A model generated the notes under the pieces. It did no database searches. It saw only the letters and a program-made list of their open reading frames with translations, and was not told the origin of the DNA. The position numbers and the translations under genes were made by a program. Of a stretch of DNA of 51,452 bases, positions 1-8,840 are shown piece after piece. How positions within the stretch are numbered: position 1 is the first letter of the stretch; every line of letters starts with the position of its first letter. Origin of the DNA: Archaeoglobaceae archaeon (GTDB lineage Archaea > Halobacteriota > Archaeoglobi > Archaeoglobales > Archaeoglobaceae); assembly GCA_025059545.1 (NCBI GenBank), contig JANXDJ010000004.1, positions 2,304-53,755 of the forward strand, in the 5' to 3' direction.

Positions 1-125
1 TATCATGAGCTTCGACGTTTATTCGCATCAGTCAGTCAAGAATAGATGAGTTATTTAAGGATTTTTCCTTATATGGCTGATTGCCCTAGATCAAGAGTAT
101 AAAAAGAAAAATTAATATTAATTAA
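1..125. other. Window-edge non-coding stretch
   Basis: No gene can be supported here. One plus-strand frame is open from the window edge to a stop at 43-45, which is too short to call. A small inverted repeat (TAAGGA, 4-base loop, TCCTTA; 56-71) and an AT-only stretch (about 111-130) lie downstream of the stop of the minus-strand ASCH gene. They could belong to its 3' end, but nothing decides this. Confidence 0.4.
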
Positions 126-434
126 TTATATAAGTTCAAAATGAACTACTGTTATGAAATCTGAGTCATCTATTTCGCCATATATCTTCTTCAAAGCATT
201 TAAAAGCTCTTCTTTATCTCTGAAACCATCCAACTTCGCATCCATATCGCTCAGTTCTGATATTCTCTTCACTATTACCTTTTTAACCCTTGCAAATGCA
301 AAGGTTTTGCTATCCACTGTCAGTTCTACGACCCTTCCTACTGGATAACTTCTTATCCCCTTTCTTATTGTAGTCTTTTTAATCCCCTTCAATATTGGCT
401 GAATGAACTCAGATTCGAAGTTTATTCTTTCCAT
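126..434 (-). CDS. ASCH-domain small protein
   Basis: A 102-residue protein resembling the ASCH fold (PUA-like beta barrel, proposed to bind RNA or nucleotides). It opens with a basic segment containing TTIRKG and a hydrophobic VGRVVEL strand, followed by FAFARVKKV and a C-terminal acidic helix with FITVVHFEL, the usual order in short archaeal ASCH proteins. The ATG at 434 overlaps the end of the encapsulin gene by 13 bases, so the two are probably co-transcribed. No clear Shine-Dalgarno site precedes it. The family call rests on pattern recognition; the substrate is unknown. Confidence 0.65.
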   Translation of the reverse strand: MERINFESEFIQPILKGIKKTTIRKGIRSYPVGRVVELTVDSKTFAFARVKKVIVKRISELSDMDAKLDGFRDKEELLNALKKIYGEIDDSDFITVVHFELI

Positions 435-1444
435 TTTTCCATTACAACGACTGCGTTTGGATTCTTGATCCTCAAGTCAAGTGCCTCCATTGCTATGAAG
501 GATATTTTATCTCCTTCTGGTCCAAGTTCTTTTATTTCTAGTTCTTGACCGATAACGATGTCCAAAACGCTTGGATTATTTGCGAAAACTATTACCCTAT
601 CTTCCATAGAGGGAGTTACTATTATACCTCCTCCAAAGATCTCTCTCAAGATCTCTATAAGCATCTTCCCTCCCATCTCATGAACTTTTAACAGTTTTGA
701 GAACCTTTCTGGACTAAGGATCATTGCAAAAGGACCAGATGAAAATTTTGAAACCTCTCTCATTGCCTTTAGAATTTCATCAATACATTCATCGCTTTTC
801 TCCCAATTACCGAGCTTCATCCTTTTTCCAATAAGGAAAGCATTTATCATTTGTTTCTCTTCTGCTTTGACCAGCATTTCTCCAGCTTTTACTGCGACCG
901 CTGGATCAAAACTACCATCGCTTAGCTCTCTTAGCCCTAAGAGAAACTTCTGAGTAATCAAAGGAATCGCTCTGAACTCCTGCTTAACAACCTTTACCTC
1001 TCCATCTTCACCTATAAAATCAATTCTGTAAGATTGAGCAGAGATCCTGGTCTTTGGTAAGAAATTGAATATCTTCCTGCTCCTAGTAACTCCATCCAAG
1101 AAAGCACTTGTTAGAACAGCAAGATATCCTTGCTCACCACCATCAAGAGCAGTTTTTATTCCAGTCTTTTCTTCAACCTCTTTGAACCCATCTTTTAATT
1201 CTTTTACCTGTTCTTGATCTAAACTCAACAAAAGGGCTGTGAACTCACCAACATGTGTTTTTTCTTCCCTTGCAACATCTATGAATATTTTTTTACAATT
1301 CTCATCAGGGCTAAACCTCGCCATCTGTTCGTATAAGCTAATTGCGTCGAGTTCAGCAGATATTGCAAGTCGAAGAGCTTCCATCAGTTCTTCTCTGTTG
1401 TATGGTTTTTCTCTAACAACCAAAGTTGGATTGATTGCGAGCAT
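422..1444 (-). CDS. Encapsulin with fused ferritin-like domain
   Basis: A 340-residue fusion closely resembling the Pyrococcus furiosus encapsulin. Residues about 1-80 form a ferritin-like (EncFtn/FLP) helical pair with putative ferroxidase ligands E31, E61 and H64 (REEKTH). After a linker, residues about 105-340 are the HK97-fold shell protein (GPFAMIL, GGGIIV, IKNPNAVVVME near the end). Such fusions self-assemble into nanocompartments that oxidise and store iron. A longer frame begins at a TTG at 1504 and another ATG lies at 1450. The ATG at 1444 is preferred because it matches the Pyrococcus N-terminus and sits 22-29 bases from a TTTATAAA box, giving a leaderless mRNA. The ASCH gene follows with overlap. 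Confidence 0.93.
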   Translation of the reverse strand: MLAINPTLVVREKPYNREELMEALRLAISAELDAISLYEQMARFSPDENCKKIFIDVAREEKTHVGEFTALLLSLDQEQVKELKDGFKEVEEKTGIKTALDGGEQGYLAVLTSAFLDGVTRSRKIFNFLPKTRISAQSYRIDFIGEDGEVKVVKQEFRAIPLITQKFLLGLRELSDGSFDPAVAVKAGEMLVKAEEKQMINAFLIGKRMKLGNWEKSDECIDEILKAMREVSKFSSGPFAMILSPERFSKLLKVHEMGGKMLIEILREIFGGGIIVTPSMEDRVIVFANNPSVLDIVIGQELEIKELGPEGDKISFIAMEALDLRIKNPNAVVVMEKWKE

Positions 1445-1465
1445 ACTCATTTTTTGAGTTATAAC

Positions 1466-1473
1466 TTTATAAA
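1466..1473 (-). promoter_or_regulatory. TATA box of the encapsulin gene
   Basis: TTTATAAA lies 22-29 bases upstream of the ATG at 1444 but only 16-23 from the ATG at 1450. No Shine-Dalgarno sequence is present. This spacing predicts a leaderless transcript starting at or next to 1444. Confidence 0.55.
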
Positions 1474-1514
1474 ATTTTTCCTGTAAAGATTCTTGAGATC
1501 TCAAAAATCATCCT

Positions 1515-2666
1515 TTAGATCTGATCGAAAGTCATGATCCTCACTGAAGTCGGTAGTTTTACAACGTTTCCAAGCTTTACACCTATTATGTAGTTTATTT
1601 CCTTCTTTGCTGCAACATCCACGAGTCTCTGGGTTATAACACCGTCGAAGATTATTATCGATCCCTTTATGTTACCGTTCTTGAGCGTTTTGACGAGATC
1701 TCTTACAGGAACTTCCTTTACGAGATTTAGATTTTTGTCAAGTATTCTTGCGAGCAGTTTTCCTTCTACTCTCTCTTTGTGACTTCTCAAACTCTCAGAT
1801 GACTGCTCTTTACTCTCTCTCTTTAGAACATGAACTTGTTCAATTGGTACTTTGTTTCTCAAAACCTTTAGAATTTCTTTTAGAGTCAGATCTTCTACTT
1901 CTTTTCCTTCAGGAGCCCTAGCAACGAAGTCTACGTCTGCAACCTGTAACAATTCCTTTAGAACAAGTTCTCCACCTCGATCTCCATCTAAGAGGGCTGT
2001 GACAGTCTTTTTCTTACTTAGCTCTATTATTGTCTTTGGAATATTCGTCCCCTCTACAGCGATCACGTTTCTTATTCCATGTCTCAGCAAGTTTATGACA
2101 TCAGCTCTGCCCTCGACTATTATTATTGCATCCGAATCATCTATTCCTGGTCCTGCTGGTAGTCTCTCTTCTCCATATTCGATCACTTCATCTATACGTA
2201 AAGATTGCTTTACAAGTTCTGAAATCTTCTCTGATTCAATTTCAGGCTCTTCAAAAAGTTCTTTTAGAATTTCCATTGATCTTTCTACTATTTTTTTTCT
2301 CTTGCTCGTCCTTATGTCCTCTATTTTTTTCACTTCTATCTTAGCTGAGCATGGACCAACTCTCTCAATCGTTTCAAGAGCTGCAGCTATTACTGCAGTT
2401 TCTACCTTGTCTAGGCTAGAAGGTATCTTTATCTCTCCATAGCTCTTACCTCCTCTGCTCTCAACTCTCACTTCAATCCTTCCAATCCTTCCAGTTTTCT
2501 GAAGTTCTCTTAGATCTAAGTCGCTGCCGAGAAGCCCCTCTGTTTGGCCAAATATAGCTCCTACTACATCAGGTCGCTCTATAACCCCATCTGCCACTAT
2601 TTCAGCGTGAATAAGATACTTCGTAGTATCGGGAACTTTCATCATAGAACCATCCTCGAGATCCAT
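1515..2666 (-). CDS. dnaG: Archaeal DnaG-type primase (TOPRIM)
   Basis: A 383-residue archaeal DnaG homologue. The N-terminal ~165 residues are the archaea-specific part ([18 protein letters not shown]). The TOPRIM domain follows, with catalytic E185 in VEGRADV and the metal-binding pair D227/D229 in LLDGDRGG. In archaea DnaG primes DNA weakly and also associates with the exosome as an RNA-binding subunit; which role dominates here cannot be read from sequence. The ATG at 2666 follows a weak AGGTAGAT site; in-frame ATGs at 2645 and 2642 are alternatives. It lies 70 bases upstream of the encapsulin gene on the same strand. Confidence 0.95.
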   Translation of the reverse strand: MDLEDGSMMKVPDTTKYLIHAEIVADGVIERPDVVGAIFGQTEGLLGSDLDLRELQKTGRIGRIEVRVESRGGKSYGEIKIPSSLDKVETAVIAAALETIERVGPCSAKIEVKKIEDIRTSKRKKIVERSMEILKELFEEPEIESEKISELVKQSLRIDEVIEYGEERLPAGPGIDDSDAIIIVEGRADVINLLRHGIRNVIAVEGTNIPKTIIELSKKKTVTALLDGDRGGELVLKELLQVADVDFVARAPEGKEVEDLTLKEILKVLRNKVPIEQVHVLKRESKEQSSESLRSHKERVEGKLLARILDKNLNLVKEVPVRDLVKTLKNGNIKGSIIIFDGVITQRLVDVAAKKEINYIIGVKLGNVVKLPTSVRIMTFDQI

Positions 2667-2702
2667 CTGATCTACCTATTTACTCCCAATTTAAATAACT
2701 TT

Positions 2703-3053
2703 TCAGCTCTTCGTGATCTCCTCGATCACTTTTATTACTTCTTTCCTCGTGAATGGCTTCCTCAAAATCAATTTTACTCCAGCTTCAAGTGCTTTATCTC
2801 CCTTTGAACTCGCATAGGCTGTGATGGCAACGATCTTGGCATCGGGATCTATCTTTCTTATTTCCTTTATTGCATCGATTCCACTCATAACAGGCATCAT
2901 GATGTCCATTAAAACGATGTCCGGTCTCTCTCTTCTGTAGATTTCAACAGCTTCTTTACCGTTTGAAGCTTCCAAGATCCGATAACCTTTCAGCATGAGC
3001 TTAAGTATTTCTCGCATTGCAGTCTCATCATCTACAATCATAATGCTCCTCAT
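2703..3053 (-). CDS. Stand-alone CheY-like receiver protein
   Basis: A 116-residue single receiver domain: acidic pocket D8/D9 in IVDDE, phospho-acceptor D50 in LMDIMMP, the conserved Thr in AITAYAS, and Lys-Pro in LRKPFT. There is no output domain, so it should act by protein-protein contact, as in phosphorelays or chemotaxis. The frame opens at 3119, but the ATG at 3053 is chosen because upstream residues do not fit the fold and a TTTAAA box sits 22-29 bases before it. No histidine kinase is encoded in the window, so its partner is unknown. It is divergent from the fqo operon. Confidence 0.9.
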   Translation of the reverse strand: MRSIMIVDDETAMREILKLMLKGYRILEASNGKEAVEIYRRERPDIVLMDIMMPVMSGIDAIKEIRKIDPDAKIVAITAYASSKGDKALEAGVKLILRKPFTRKEVIKVIEEITKS

Positions 3054-3186
3054 AACAGCAAAATTCGTTACCAATTTAAAAAGGTTTGTCTTAGCTATAG
3101 AAAAATTTCTTCGAGTCACTATAAAAAATGTTAAAAAGGTTAAAGCAATTTAGTAAAGCTTATCAATAATACACTCAGCGAAATTC
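3054..3186. promoter_or_regulatory. Divergent promoter region: receiver gene / fqo operon
   Basis: The spacer carries a convincing minus-strand TATA (TTTTTAAATT, about 3074-3083) for the receiver gene. For the fqo operon, AT-rich candidates lie at about 3146-3160 and 3158-3168 but none is clear. No Shine-Dalgarno site precedes fqoJ, so its message may have a short leader or none. Confidence 0.4.
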
Positions 3187-3639
3187 ATGGATCTTCAAAA
3201 CTTGCTGATTTCATTGCTTGGTTTCTTAGCTCTCGCATCAGCAATTGGTGCATGGCTCACTAGAGACAACTTCTATTCAGCGCTTTACATGTCTGTTGCA
3301 ATGCTTTTCGTTGCTGGAATCTATGCGGCATTCAACTTGCAAGCAGCGGTTGTGTTGATAACTCTTGTCTTTGTTGGTGCTGTGGGTATAGTAACAATAG
3401 CAGTCGCAGCAACTTACAGAGCAAAGACTTCGCGAAAAATCGACCTCTTCTGGACAATACCAATAGTCGTCGTTATGGCAATACTTGGCTATGCTTATGG
3501 TAAACCAGAAAGCATCGCTGTTATTGCTAGTGGAATGGATTTCTTGAGAGAGTATCTGCTCGCAATCGTTTTTCTGTTCTCGATGATGGTTTTGATCATG
3601 CTTTCTGCTATAAGAATTCTCAGGAGGGTTGGAATGTGA
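3187..3639 (+). CDS. fqoJ: F420H2:quinone oxidoreductase membrane subunit J
   Basis: A 150-residue NuoJ/FpoJ-type subunit with about five transmembrane segments. The conserved third-helix region is visible as VLITLVFVGAVGIVTIAV. It belongs to the membrane arm of the complex that couples F420H2 oxidation to proton translocation. It is the first gene of an 11-gene operon whose order (J-K-M-L-N-A-BC-D-H-I-F) matches the fqo cluster described in Archaeoglobus fulgidus. The start ATG at 3187 has no Shine-Dalgarno site, whereas the following genes do, consistent with promoter-proximal position. Confidence 0.93.
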   Translation: MDLQNLLISLLGFLALASAIGAWLTRDNFYSALYMSVAMLFVAGIYAAFNLQAAVVLITLVFVGAVGIVTIAVAATYRAKTSRKIDLFWTIPIVVVMAILGYAYGKPESIAVIASGMDFLREYLLAIVFLFSMMVLIMLSAIRILRRVGM

Positions 3640-3926
3640 TAGTCGCCATAGCTATCTCTATTTTGATTATAGCTTATCTAATGGCTATCTCATCAAAAGA
3701 CTTGGTTAGACTTTTGATAAGTCTTGAACTGATGTTTTCTGCAGTTTTCCTTGCGATAATTCCACTCTTTTCGACAGCTCCTTCTATGGCTTTCACCATT
3801 CTCGTAGTAGCAATATTCACGAGCAGTGCTGAACTTCTGGTTCTTATAACAGCTATTGTAATCACTGACAAAATCAGAAAAGGAGTTGAAATAGAAAAAG
3901 TTTCGGTTGGAGGTGATACCCTTTGA
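3636..3926 (+). CDS. fqoK: F420H2:quinone oxidoreductase membrane subunit K
   Basis: A 96-residue NuoK/FpoK-type subunit with three transmembrane segments. The membrane glutamates typical of NuoK are visible in SLELMFSAVF (helix 2) and SSAELLVLIT (helix 3). It starts with GTG at 3636, overlapping the fqoJ stop by four bases (GTGA). An AGGAGG site at about 3622-3627 supports this non-ATG start. It is part of the proton-conducting membrane arm. Confidence 0.93.
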   Translation: MIVAIAISILIIAYLMAISSKDLVRLLISLELMFSAVFLAIIPLFSTAPSMAFTILVVAIFTSSAELLVLITAIVITDKIRKGVEIEKVSVGGDTL

Positions 3927-5362
3927 TCCCGTTTACTCCATTTCTTTTATTTCTCTTGATTCCCCTTGTAGTAACCTTCATAGCTCCCGCTTTTAAAAGA
4001 AGAGCTGCAACTTGGATTTCTACTATAGCTTTTCTTTTACCGATGTTTTCAGCTCTATACGGGCTTCTAAAGATGCATGAAGGTGAAGAAGTTCTTTTCT
4101 ATTTGCCTCCACCAATTGGTGACTTTTACCTTCTTTACGATCCAGTCAGTCATGCTTTTGGATTCACGATCTCTCTCGTTTCTGCAATGGTGGCTCTTTA
4201 CTCTCTACCCTATATGGCTCACAGATTCGAGGAAATGCATGTGAACGCTGAGAAGGAATTCAGAAAGTACTGGTTCCTCTACAATCTCTATGCTGTCGCA
4301 ATGCTATGGCTTGTATATAGTGGAAACTTCCTTCTCCTTTACATTTTCCTCGAAATCTCTCTGCTCTCTTCATTTCTGCTTATCTACCTATACGGCTATG
4401 GAAATAGACAATGGGTTGGCATTCTCTATTTCATCTGGACACATATTGCTGGAGTTTTAGCCCTTCTAGGATTTTTGATGATCGCATTCGAAAATCAGAG
4501 TCTTTCTTTTAATGCAGTAAAATTCGTAGGATTTTTACCATGGGTTCTAATATTCATCGGAATGGTTGTAAAACTCCCAGGCCTTGGACCACATATATGG
4601 CTACCATGGGCACATGCTGAAGCTCCAACTCCAGTTAGTGCTTTGCTAAGCCCTCTTACAGTTGGTTTAGCAGGTTATGTTCTTCTGAGAGTATATATGA
4701 TTGACAGCTCATTCGTGATAGACTTCAGAGATATCATAATTGCCTATGCCTTAGTTTCGAGCGTTTATGCTGGTCTTTCGGTTTTCAAACAGAGAGACTA
4801 CAAGAGACTTCTGGCTTATTCCACTGTTTCGCAGATGGGTTATGTGCTGATAGCTTTATGTCTTGGTTCCTATGGCTTAATTGGTCTTGTAGTGCAGTAT
4901 ATGAGCCACGCATTTGGTAAAGCGATCCTCTTCATGACAGCTGGAGCCATAATCGCAACTTTCCATGGATTGAGAAGTCTCGACAAAATGCGTGGAATGC
5001 ATGAGTTCATACCAACCATTGCAAATGCAGCCCTAATCGGTTTCATGACTCTTAGCGGAATAATAACTATTGGAATGTTCGCGGAATTCTACATTCTCGT
5101 AGGCTTAACCCAGATCTATGGTTTGAACTTGTATCTGATATTAGCTATAGTTCTGGTTTTCATAATCTCAGGGCTTTACAGTTTTTACACGATGCGTTCG
5201 ATCTACTATGGCACTCCTCTAAAATATGAAAAGCCGAGGTTTAGTAGGTTGCTAGACTTACCATTATACGCTATTGCCTTTTTCAGCGTCGCATTCATAT
5301 TTCCACCACTTGCTCCTGCACTTCTTGATGGAATCAAAATCGTAGTAGGAGGGATACCATGA
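3923..5362 (+). CDS. fqoM: F420H2:quinone oxidoreductase antiporter-like subunit M
   Basis: A 479-residue NuoM/FpoM subunit of the Mrp antiporter-like family with about 14 transmembrane helices. The charged pair of this family is intact: a helix-5 Glu in LEISLLSSF and a helix-7 Lys in VVKLPGLGPHIW, followed by the WAHAEAPTPVSALL signature. It should be one of three proton channels. It uses a TTG start at 3923, overlapping the fqoK stop, with a near-perfect GGAGGTGAT Shine-Dalgarno at 3909-3917 five bases upstream. Confidence 0.95.
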   Translation: MIPFTPFLLFLLIPLVVTFIAPAFKRRAATWISTIAFLLPMFSALYGLLKMHEGEEVLFYLPPPIGDFYLLYDPVSHAFGFTISLVSAMVALYSLPYMAHRFEEMHVNAEKEFRKYWFLYNLYAVAMLWLVYSGNFLLLYIFLEISLLSSFLLIYLYGYGNRQWVGILYFIWTHIAGVLALLGFLMIAFENQSLSFNAVKFVGFLPWVLIFIGMVVKLPGLGPHIWLPWAHAEAPTPVSALLSPLTVGLAGYVLLRVYMIDSSFVIDFRDIIIAYALVSSVYAGLSVFKQRDYKRLLAYSTVSQMGYVLIALCLGSYGLIGLVVQYMSHAFGKAILFMTAGAIIATFHGLRSLDKMRGMHEFIPTIANAALIGFMTLSGIITIGMFAEFYILVGLTQIYGLNLYLILAIVLVFIISGLYSFYTMRSIYYGTPLKYEKPRFSRLLDLPLYAIAFFSVAFIFPPLAPALLDGIKIVVGGIP

Positions 5363-7281
5363 TCGAGATTCTCGTCGCTATGTTTTTAGCTCCAATAATT
5401 GGAAGTTTGCCAGTCGCATTTGCATGGCTTTTGGATCCAAAACCAGAGTGGGCTAGAAGACTTCCAATATTTGCAGTTCTTGGGTTATTTGTTTCTCTTT
5501 TTTGTGCTTTACAAATCCTTTTCAGTTCACCCATCGACAAAACCATAAAGATCTCCGTATCTTGGCTACCTGAGTTCAACATAAACTTCGTTTTCATTTT
5601 TGACTATTTGAGCAAGATAATGGGCGTTCTAACAGCTTTGATCGCTTTTCTCATTGGTGTCTATGGACTTGAGTACATGAAAAAGGATTACAGGCTTGGT
5701 TGGTACTGGTTCTTCTTCAACCTCTTCACAGCTTCAATGCTCTTGGTAGTTTACAGCGACAATCTTCTATTGCTTTTGATTGGTTGGGAAGGCCTTGGTC
5801 TTGCCTCTTGGGGACTCATAGGACATTGGTTTAGAGATGACGATGAGATGAGCTTTGTAGGAAATGTTGGAAGAAAAATCGCTGGAATGAACTATTTCTG
5901 GCCTCCAAGTCTTGGAGGATGGAGAGCGATATCAACGATTCGCGTTGGCGACATGCCGATGTTTTTTGCAATAGCTGCAATATTCTTCTTTACTGGAACC
6001 CTCAACATAAGCGAAATCCATTGGGAAGATTTTGCTAAGGAAGTCGGATCTTTTGGTGTCTTTATAATCATTTTCCTATTCCTTCTCGGCCCATTCACAA
6101 AGTCCGCACAGCTTCCCTTCAGCGAATGGCTCATGACTGCGATGACAGGTCCAACTACTGTCAGCGCTTTGCTACATTCTGCAACAATGGTTGCAGCTGG
6201 TACTTATCTTTTCATGCGTCTGAGCTGGTATATAGAGCCTTGGAATATACATTCCGAAGGTATTGAAGCTATTTACATAATTGCTCTGTTCTTGGGATTG
6301 ATTTCAGCTTTATATGGTGCATCCGTTGCACTCGGATGTCTTGAGAGAAAAGTTCTGCTCGCAGCATCTACGATGTCAAGCCTTGGTCTTATGTTTGCAA
6401 CTACAGCAGCGAGTGCTTGGGTTGGAAAAATAGCGGTATTAGTCGGCTTTTGGTATCTTGTAACTCATGCCTTCGCTAAGGCAACTCTGTTTCTCGTAGC
6501 TGGTCACTTGATCCACGAAACCCACGATCGTTTCTGTGTTGGAGGAAAGGAGATTGCAAAGAAGCTAAAGCTTGCATTCACCGCAACTATAATCGCCACA
6601 CTTTGTTTGAGTGGCATTCCACCTCTAACTGCTTACTGGGTAAAATCTGCTATGGACGGTGTTATGCACGGAATCGAGCATCACTTTGGCTATACTCCAC
6701 TAGTCCTACTAGTGCTAACTTCAGCTGTTTACTCCGCTTTTCTAGCAAAATTCCTGAGTCTAAACTTTTTGAAGGGTAAAGAAGTCGAAATACATCCTCA
6801 TGGTGGTAGATTGATGAGTTTAGCATATATGATTATGGCTCTGATGCTCTTCTTCCTCCTCTACCTATACTTGGCCGAACACGGATTTACCAAGTATCAT
6901 GAGTTCACTCACTTCTTAGAAGAGGGTTTCCTCATGAGTTCATTTGCTGTTGGCATAATAGTTCTCATATCTTACGTTGTAACTCTGTACAAACCAAGAC
7001 TCGAGTCACCGATAAGTAAGGCTTTCGGGGATAGACTTTACATACCATTCCTAAACGATTTCATTATTCCAAAAATTGGATGGGCCTTTGCAAAGTTTGT
7101 GGATTATTGCAACAGACTTATAGACCTAATCTGCCACCAGGCGGTTCCGTATCTCTTTAGGATATCTTCGCTTGGAGTGAGAAGCATTCAGAGTGGCAGT
7201 GTTGAGAGATACGTAAAAATAGTAGTAGCTATAGTTTTGCTGATCTTTTTAATTTCTGCAGGATTTGGGGTGATTTTATGA
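5359..7281 (+). CDS. fqoL: F420H2:quinone oxidoreductase antiporter-like subunit L
   Basis: A 640-residue NuoL/FpoL subunit, the distal antiporter-like protein. The helix-5 Glu (GWEGLGLASWGLIGHW) and helix-7 Lys (FTKSAQLPFSEWL) are present, followed by MTGPTTVSALLHSATMVAAG. The C-terminal ~150 residues contain the long lateral-helix region and a final transmembrane anchor expected of NuoL proteins. The ATG at 5359 overlaps the fqoM stop (ATGA) and follows a GGAGGG site. Confidence 0.95.
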   Translation: MIEILVAMFLAPIIGSLPVAFAWLLDPKPEWARRLPIFAVLGLFVSLFCALQILFSSPIDKTIKISVSWLPEFNINFVFIFDYLSKIMGVLTALIAFLIGVYGLEYMKKDYRLGWYWFFFNLFTASMLLVVYSDNLLLLLIGWEGLGLASWGLIGHWFRDDDEMSFVGNVGRKIAGMNYFWPPSLGGWRAISTIRVGDMPMFFAIAAIFFFTGTLNISEIHWEDFAKEVGSFGVFIIIFLFLLGPFTKSAQLPFSEWLMTAMTGPTTVSALLHSATMVAAGTYLFMRLSWYIEPWNIHSEGIEAIYIIALFLGLISALYGASVALGCLERKVLLAASTMSSLGLMFATTAASAWVGKIAVLVGFWYLVTHAFAKATLFLVAGHLIHETHDRFCVGGKEIAKKLKLAFTATIIATLCLSGIPPLTAYWVKSAMDGVMHGIEHHFGYTPLVLLVLTSAVYSAFLAKFLSLNFLKGKEVEIHPHGGRLMSLAYMIMALMLFFLLYLYLAEHGFTKYHEFTHFLEEGFLMSSFAVGIIVLISYVVTLYKPRLESPISKAFGDRLYIPFLNDFIIPKIGWAFAKFVDYCNRLIDLICHQAVPYLFRISSLGVRSIQSGSVERYVKIVVAIVLLIFLISAGFGVIL

Positions 7282-8483
7282 TGCACTTCATAGTAGCATT
7301 GATCATTCTCGCGTTTGCTGCGGTTGCAAGTCATTGGAATCCGAGATTTTCAGCAATTCTAAGTGTTCTTGCCACTGTAGTAGCTTTACCTTTCTCTCCA
7401 TTCGCTCCATTGATCTTTGTAGTTGCTATGTTGAACTTAGTCTCACTTTTGGCGATTAGAAAGAATCAGATCGCAGGGGTTGATTACGCAATGATAGCCT
7501 TGATGGCAATTGCGACTGTTTATGCTTTCCTAACTTCAGATCTTGGGGAATTACTGCTCCTCTTCGTCGTCGTATCGACCCCAACTTACTTGCTTGTTAT
7601 GATAAGTGAGGACAGGCTAAACGTAGAAGTAGGAATAAAGTATGTGACATTCATGGTTCTTGCAACCGTTCTCTTCATCGTTGGGGCAGTGATCGTATAC
7701 AATGCAAATTCAACACAAAATCTTTTGATTTATGCGATTGGTTTTACAGCTTTGATCTTAGGTCTAGCACTTGAAGTTGGAATCGCTCCATTGCACGAAT
7801 GGGTTCCAGATGTATTCGAATCCGCAAATCCGATCGCTGTCTCTATAATTGCATCTCTTGCCAAGTTCGTACCATTCATAGTGGCCTATAAGATATTGCT
7901 TGCAACTTCATCTCTTGCAACGATCCAAATATTGTTCATCCTCGCAATCATCTCTGCAATCTCTATGTTCATCGGAAACATAGGAGCTCTAACAGCAAAG
8001 ACTGCAAGCAGAGTCTTAGCTTACTCAACGATTGCGAACATGGGCTATATACTAGCTACCTTTGCAGCCATCACAGCTCCAAAAGAATTCGTTTACTATG
8101 CAATCGCAGGAGGATTGTTACAGCTATTCGTAAACGCATTTGGAAAAATAGGCTTCTTCAACGCGATTAAAGATGGATCTTCGAGCTTTAACGCATATCT
8201 GTTGAGTTTTTCCTTTATCGGACTTCCACCGCTCATGGGGTTCTGGAGCAAACTTTTCATAATTTATGCTCTCGTATTCTCGAACTTTTTCTGGCTTGCA
8301 GTATTGCTCGTAATCAACTCTGCAATATCTGTGCCTTACTATCTTAGACTCGTAGGGCTCGTTGGTAGAGGTTGGAAATTCACGATAACGAACGCTGTTA
8401 CACTCCTATGTGCCCTTGTAATGCTTATTACTATAGTTCCGCCATCTTGGTTTGTCGACATCGTTGTGGGGGGATTTAGATGA
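7278..8483 (+). CDS. fqoN: F420H2:quinone oxidoreductase antiporter-like subunit N
   Basis: A 401-residue NuoN/FpoN-type subunit, shorter than the usual ~450-490. The family signature is seen as PLHEWVPDVFE and the later helix Lys is kept (SLAKFVPF). By hand alignment, however, the usual helix-7 Lys is replaced by Glu (E166 in LALEVGIAPLHEW), and the helix-5 Glu appears replaced in ELLLLFVVVSTPTYL. FqoM and FqoL keep both. The start at 7278 overlaps the fqoL stop; an ATG at 7281 is the alternative. GGGGTGAT is the Shine-Dalgarno site. Confidence 0.92.
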   Translation: MMHFIVALIILAFAAVASHWNPRFSAILSVLATVVALPFSPFAPLIFVVAMLNLVSLLAIRKNQIAGVDYAMIALMAIATVYAFLTSDLGELLLLFVVVSTPTYLLVMISEDRLNVEVGIKYVTFMVLATVLFIVGAVIVYNANSTQNLLIYAIGFTALILGLALEVGIAPLHEWVPDVFESANPIAVSIIASLAKFVPFIVAYKILLATSSLATIQILFILAIISAISMFIGNIGALTAKTASRVLAYSTIANMGYILATFAAITAPKEFVYYAIAGGLLQLFVNAFGKIGFFNAIKDGSSSFNAYLLSFSFIGLPPLMGFWSKLFIIYALVFSNFFWLAVLLVINSAISVPYYLRLVGLVGRGWKFTITNAVTLLCALVMLITIVPPSWFVDIVVGGFR

Positions 8484-8836
8484 TCGAGAGTGCGTTGATA
8501 ATTGCAATTGTGATCGCAGTTGCCCTTATAACCGATGTGGCTATTCTAATTCTTATAAAGATTCTTCCGAAATACAGACCAACAGAAGTCAAGCTCCAGC
8601 GATTTGAAGCGGGAAATATTCCAATCGGAATCCCAAAGTGGACACTTCCAATGCAATATCTAGGCTTCGTCATAATATTCATGTGCTTTGAACCAATTAT
8701 AGTTCTTTTACTTCTCATATCCGCATTACCAATTTTCGAGGGCTATTTTATAACTCTCATCGCTCTCATCCTGCTCCTTCCAGCACTTTACGTCGGATAC
8801 AATTACTCCCTTGAAATTGCTAATTTGAGGAGGTGA
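8480..8836 (+). CDS. fqoA: F420H2:quinone oxidoreductase membrane subunit A
   Basis: A 118-residue NuoA/FpoA-type subunit with three transmembrane helices. The NuoA signature is visible in the first loop (FEAGNIPIG, then WTLPMQYLGFVIIF), corresponding to the loop near the quinone-site entrance in complex I. The ATG at 8480 overlaps the fqoN stop (ATGA) with a GGGGGGATT purine run upstream. Confidence 0.93.
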   Translation: MIESALIIAIVIAVALITDVAILILIKILPKYRPTEVKLQRFEAGNIPIGIPKWTLPMQYLGFVIIFMCFEPIIVLLLLISALPIFEGYFITLIALILLLPALYVGYNYSLEIANLRR

Positions 8837-8840
8837 AAAG

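Noticed and set aside
1..45. Plus-strand partial gene at the left edge
   Set aside because: Only 14 open codons are visible, with nothing recognisable.
56..71. Small inverted repeat as a rho-independent-like terminator
   Set aside because: A six-base stem with no GC-rich core, in a domain that does not use hairpin terminators; it could be chance.
1445..1504. Longer encapsulin N-terminus from the TTG at 1504
   Set aside because: The extra residues do not match Pyrococcus encapsulin, and the TATA box lies inside this extension.
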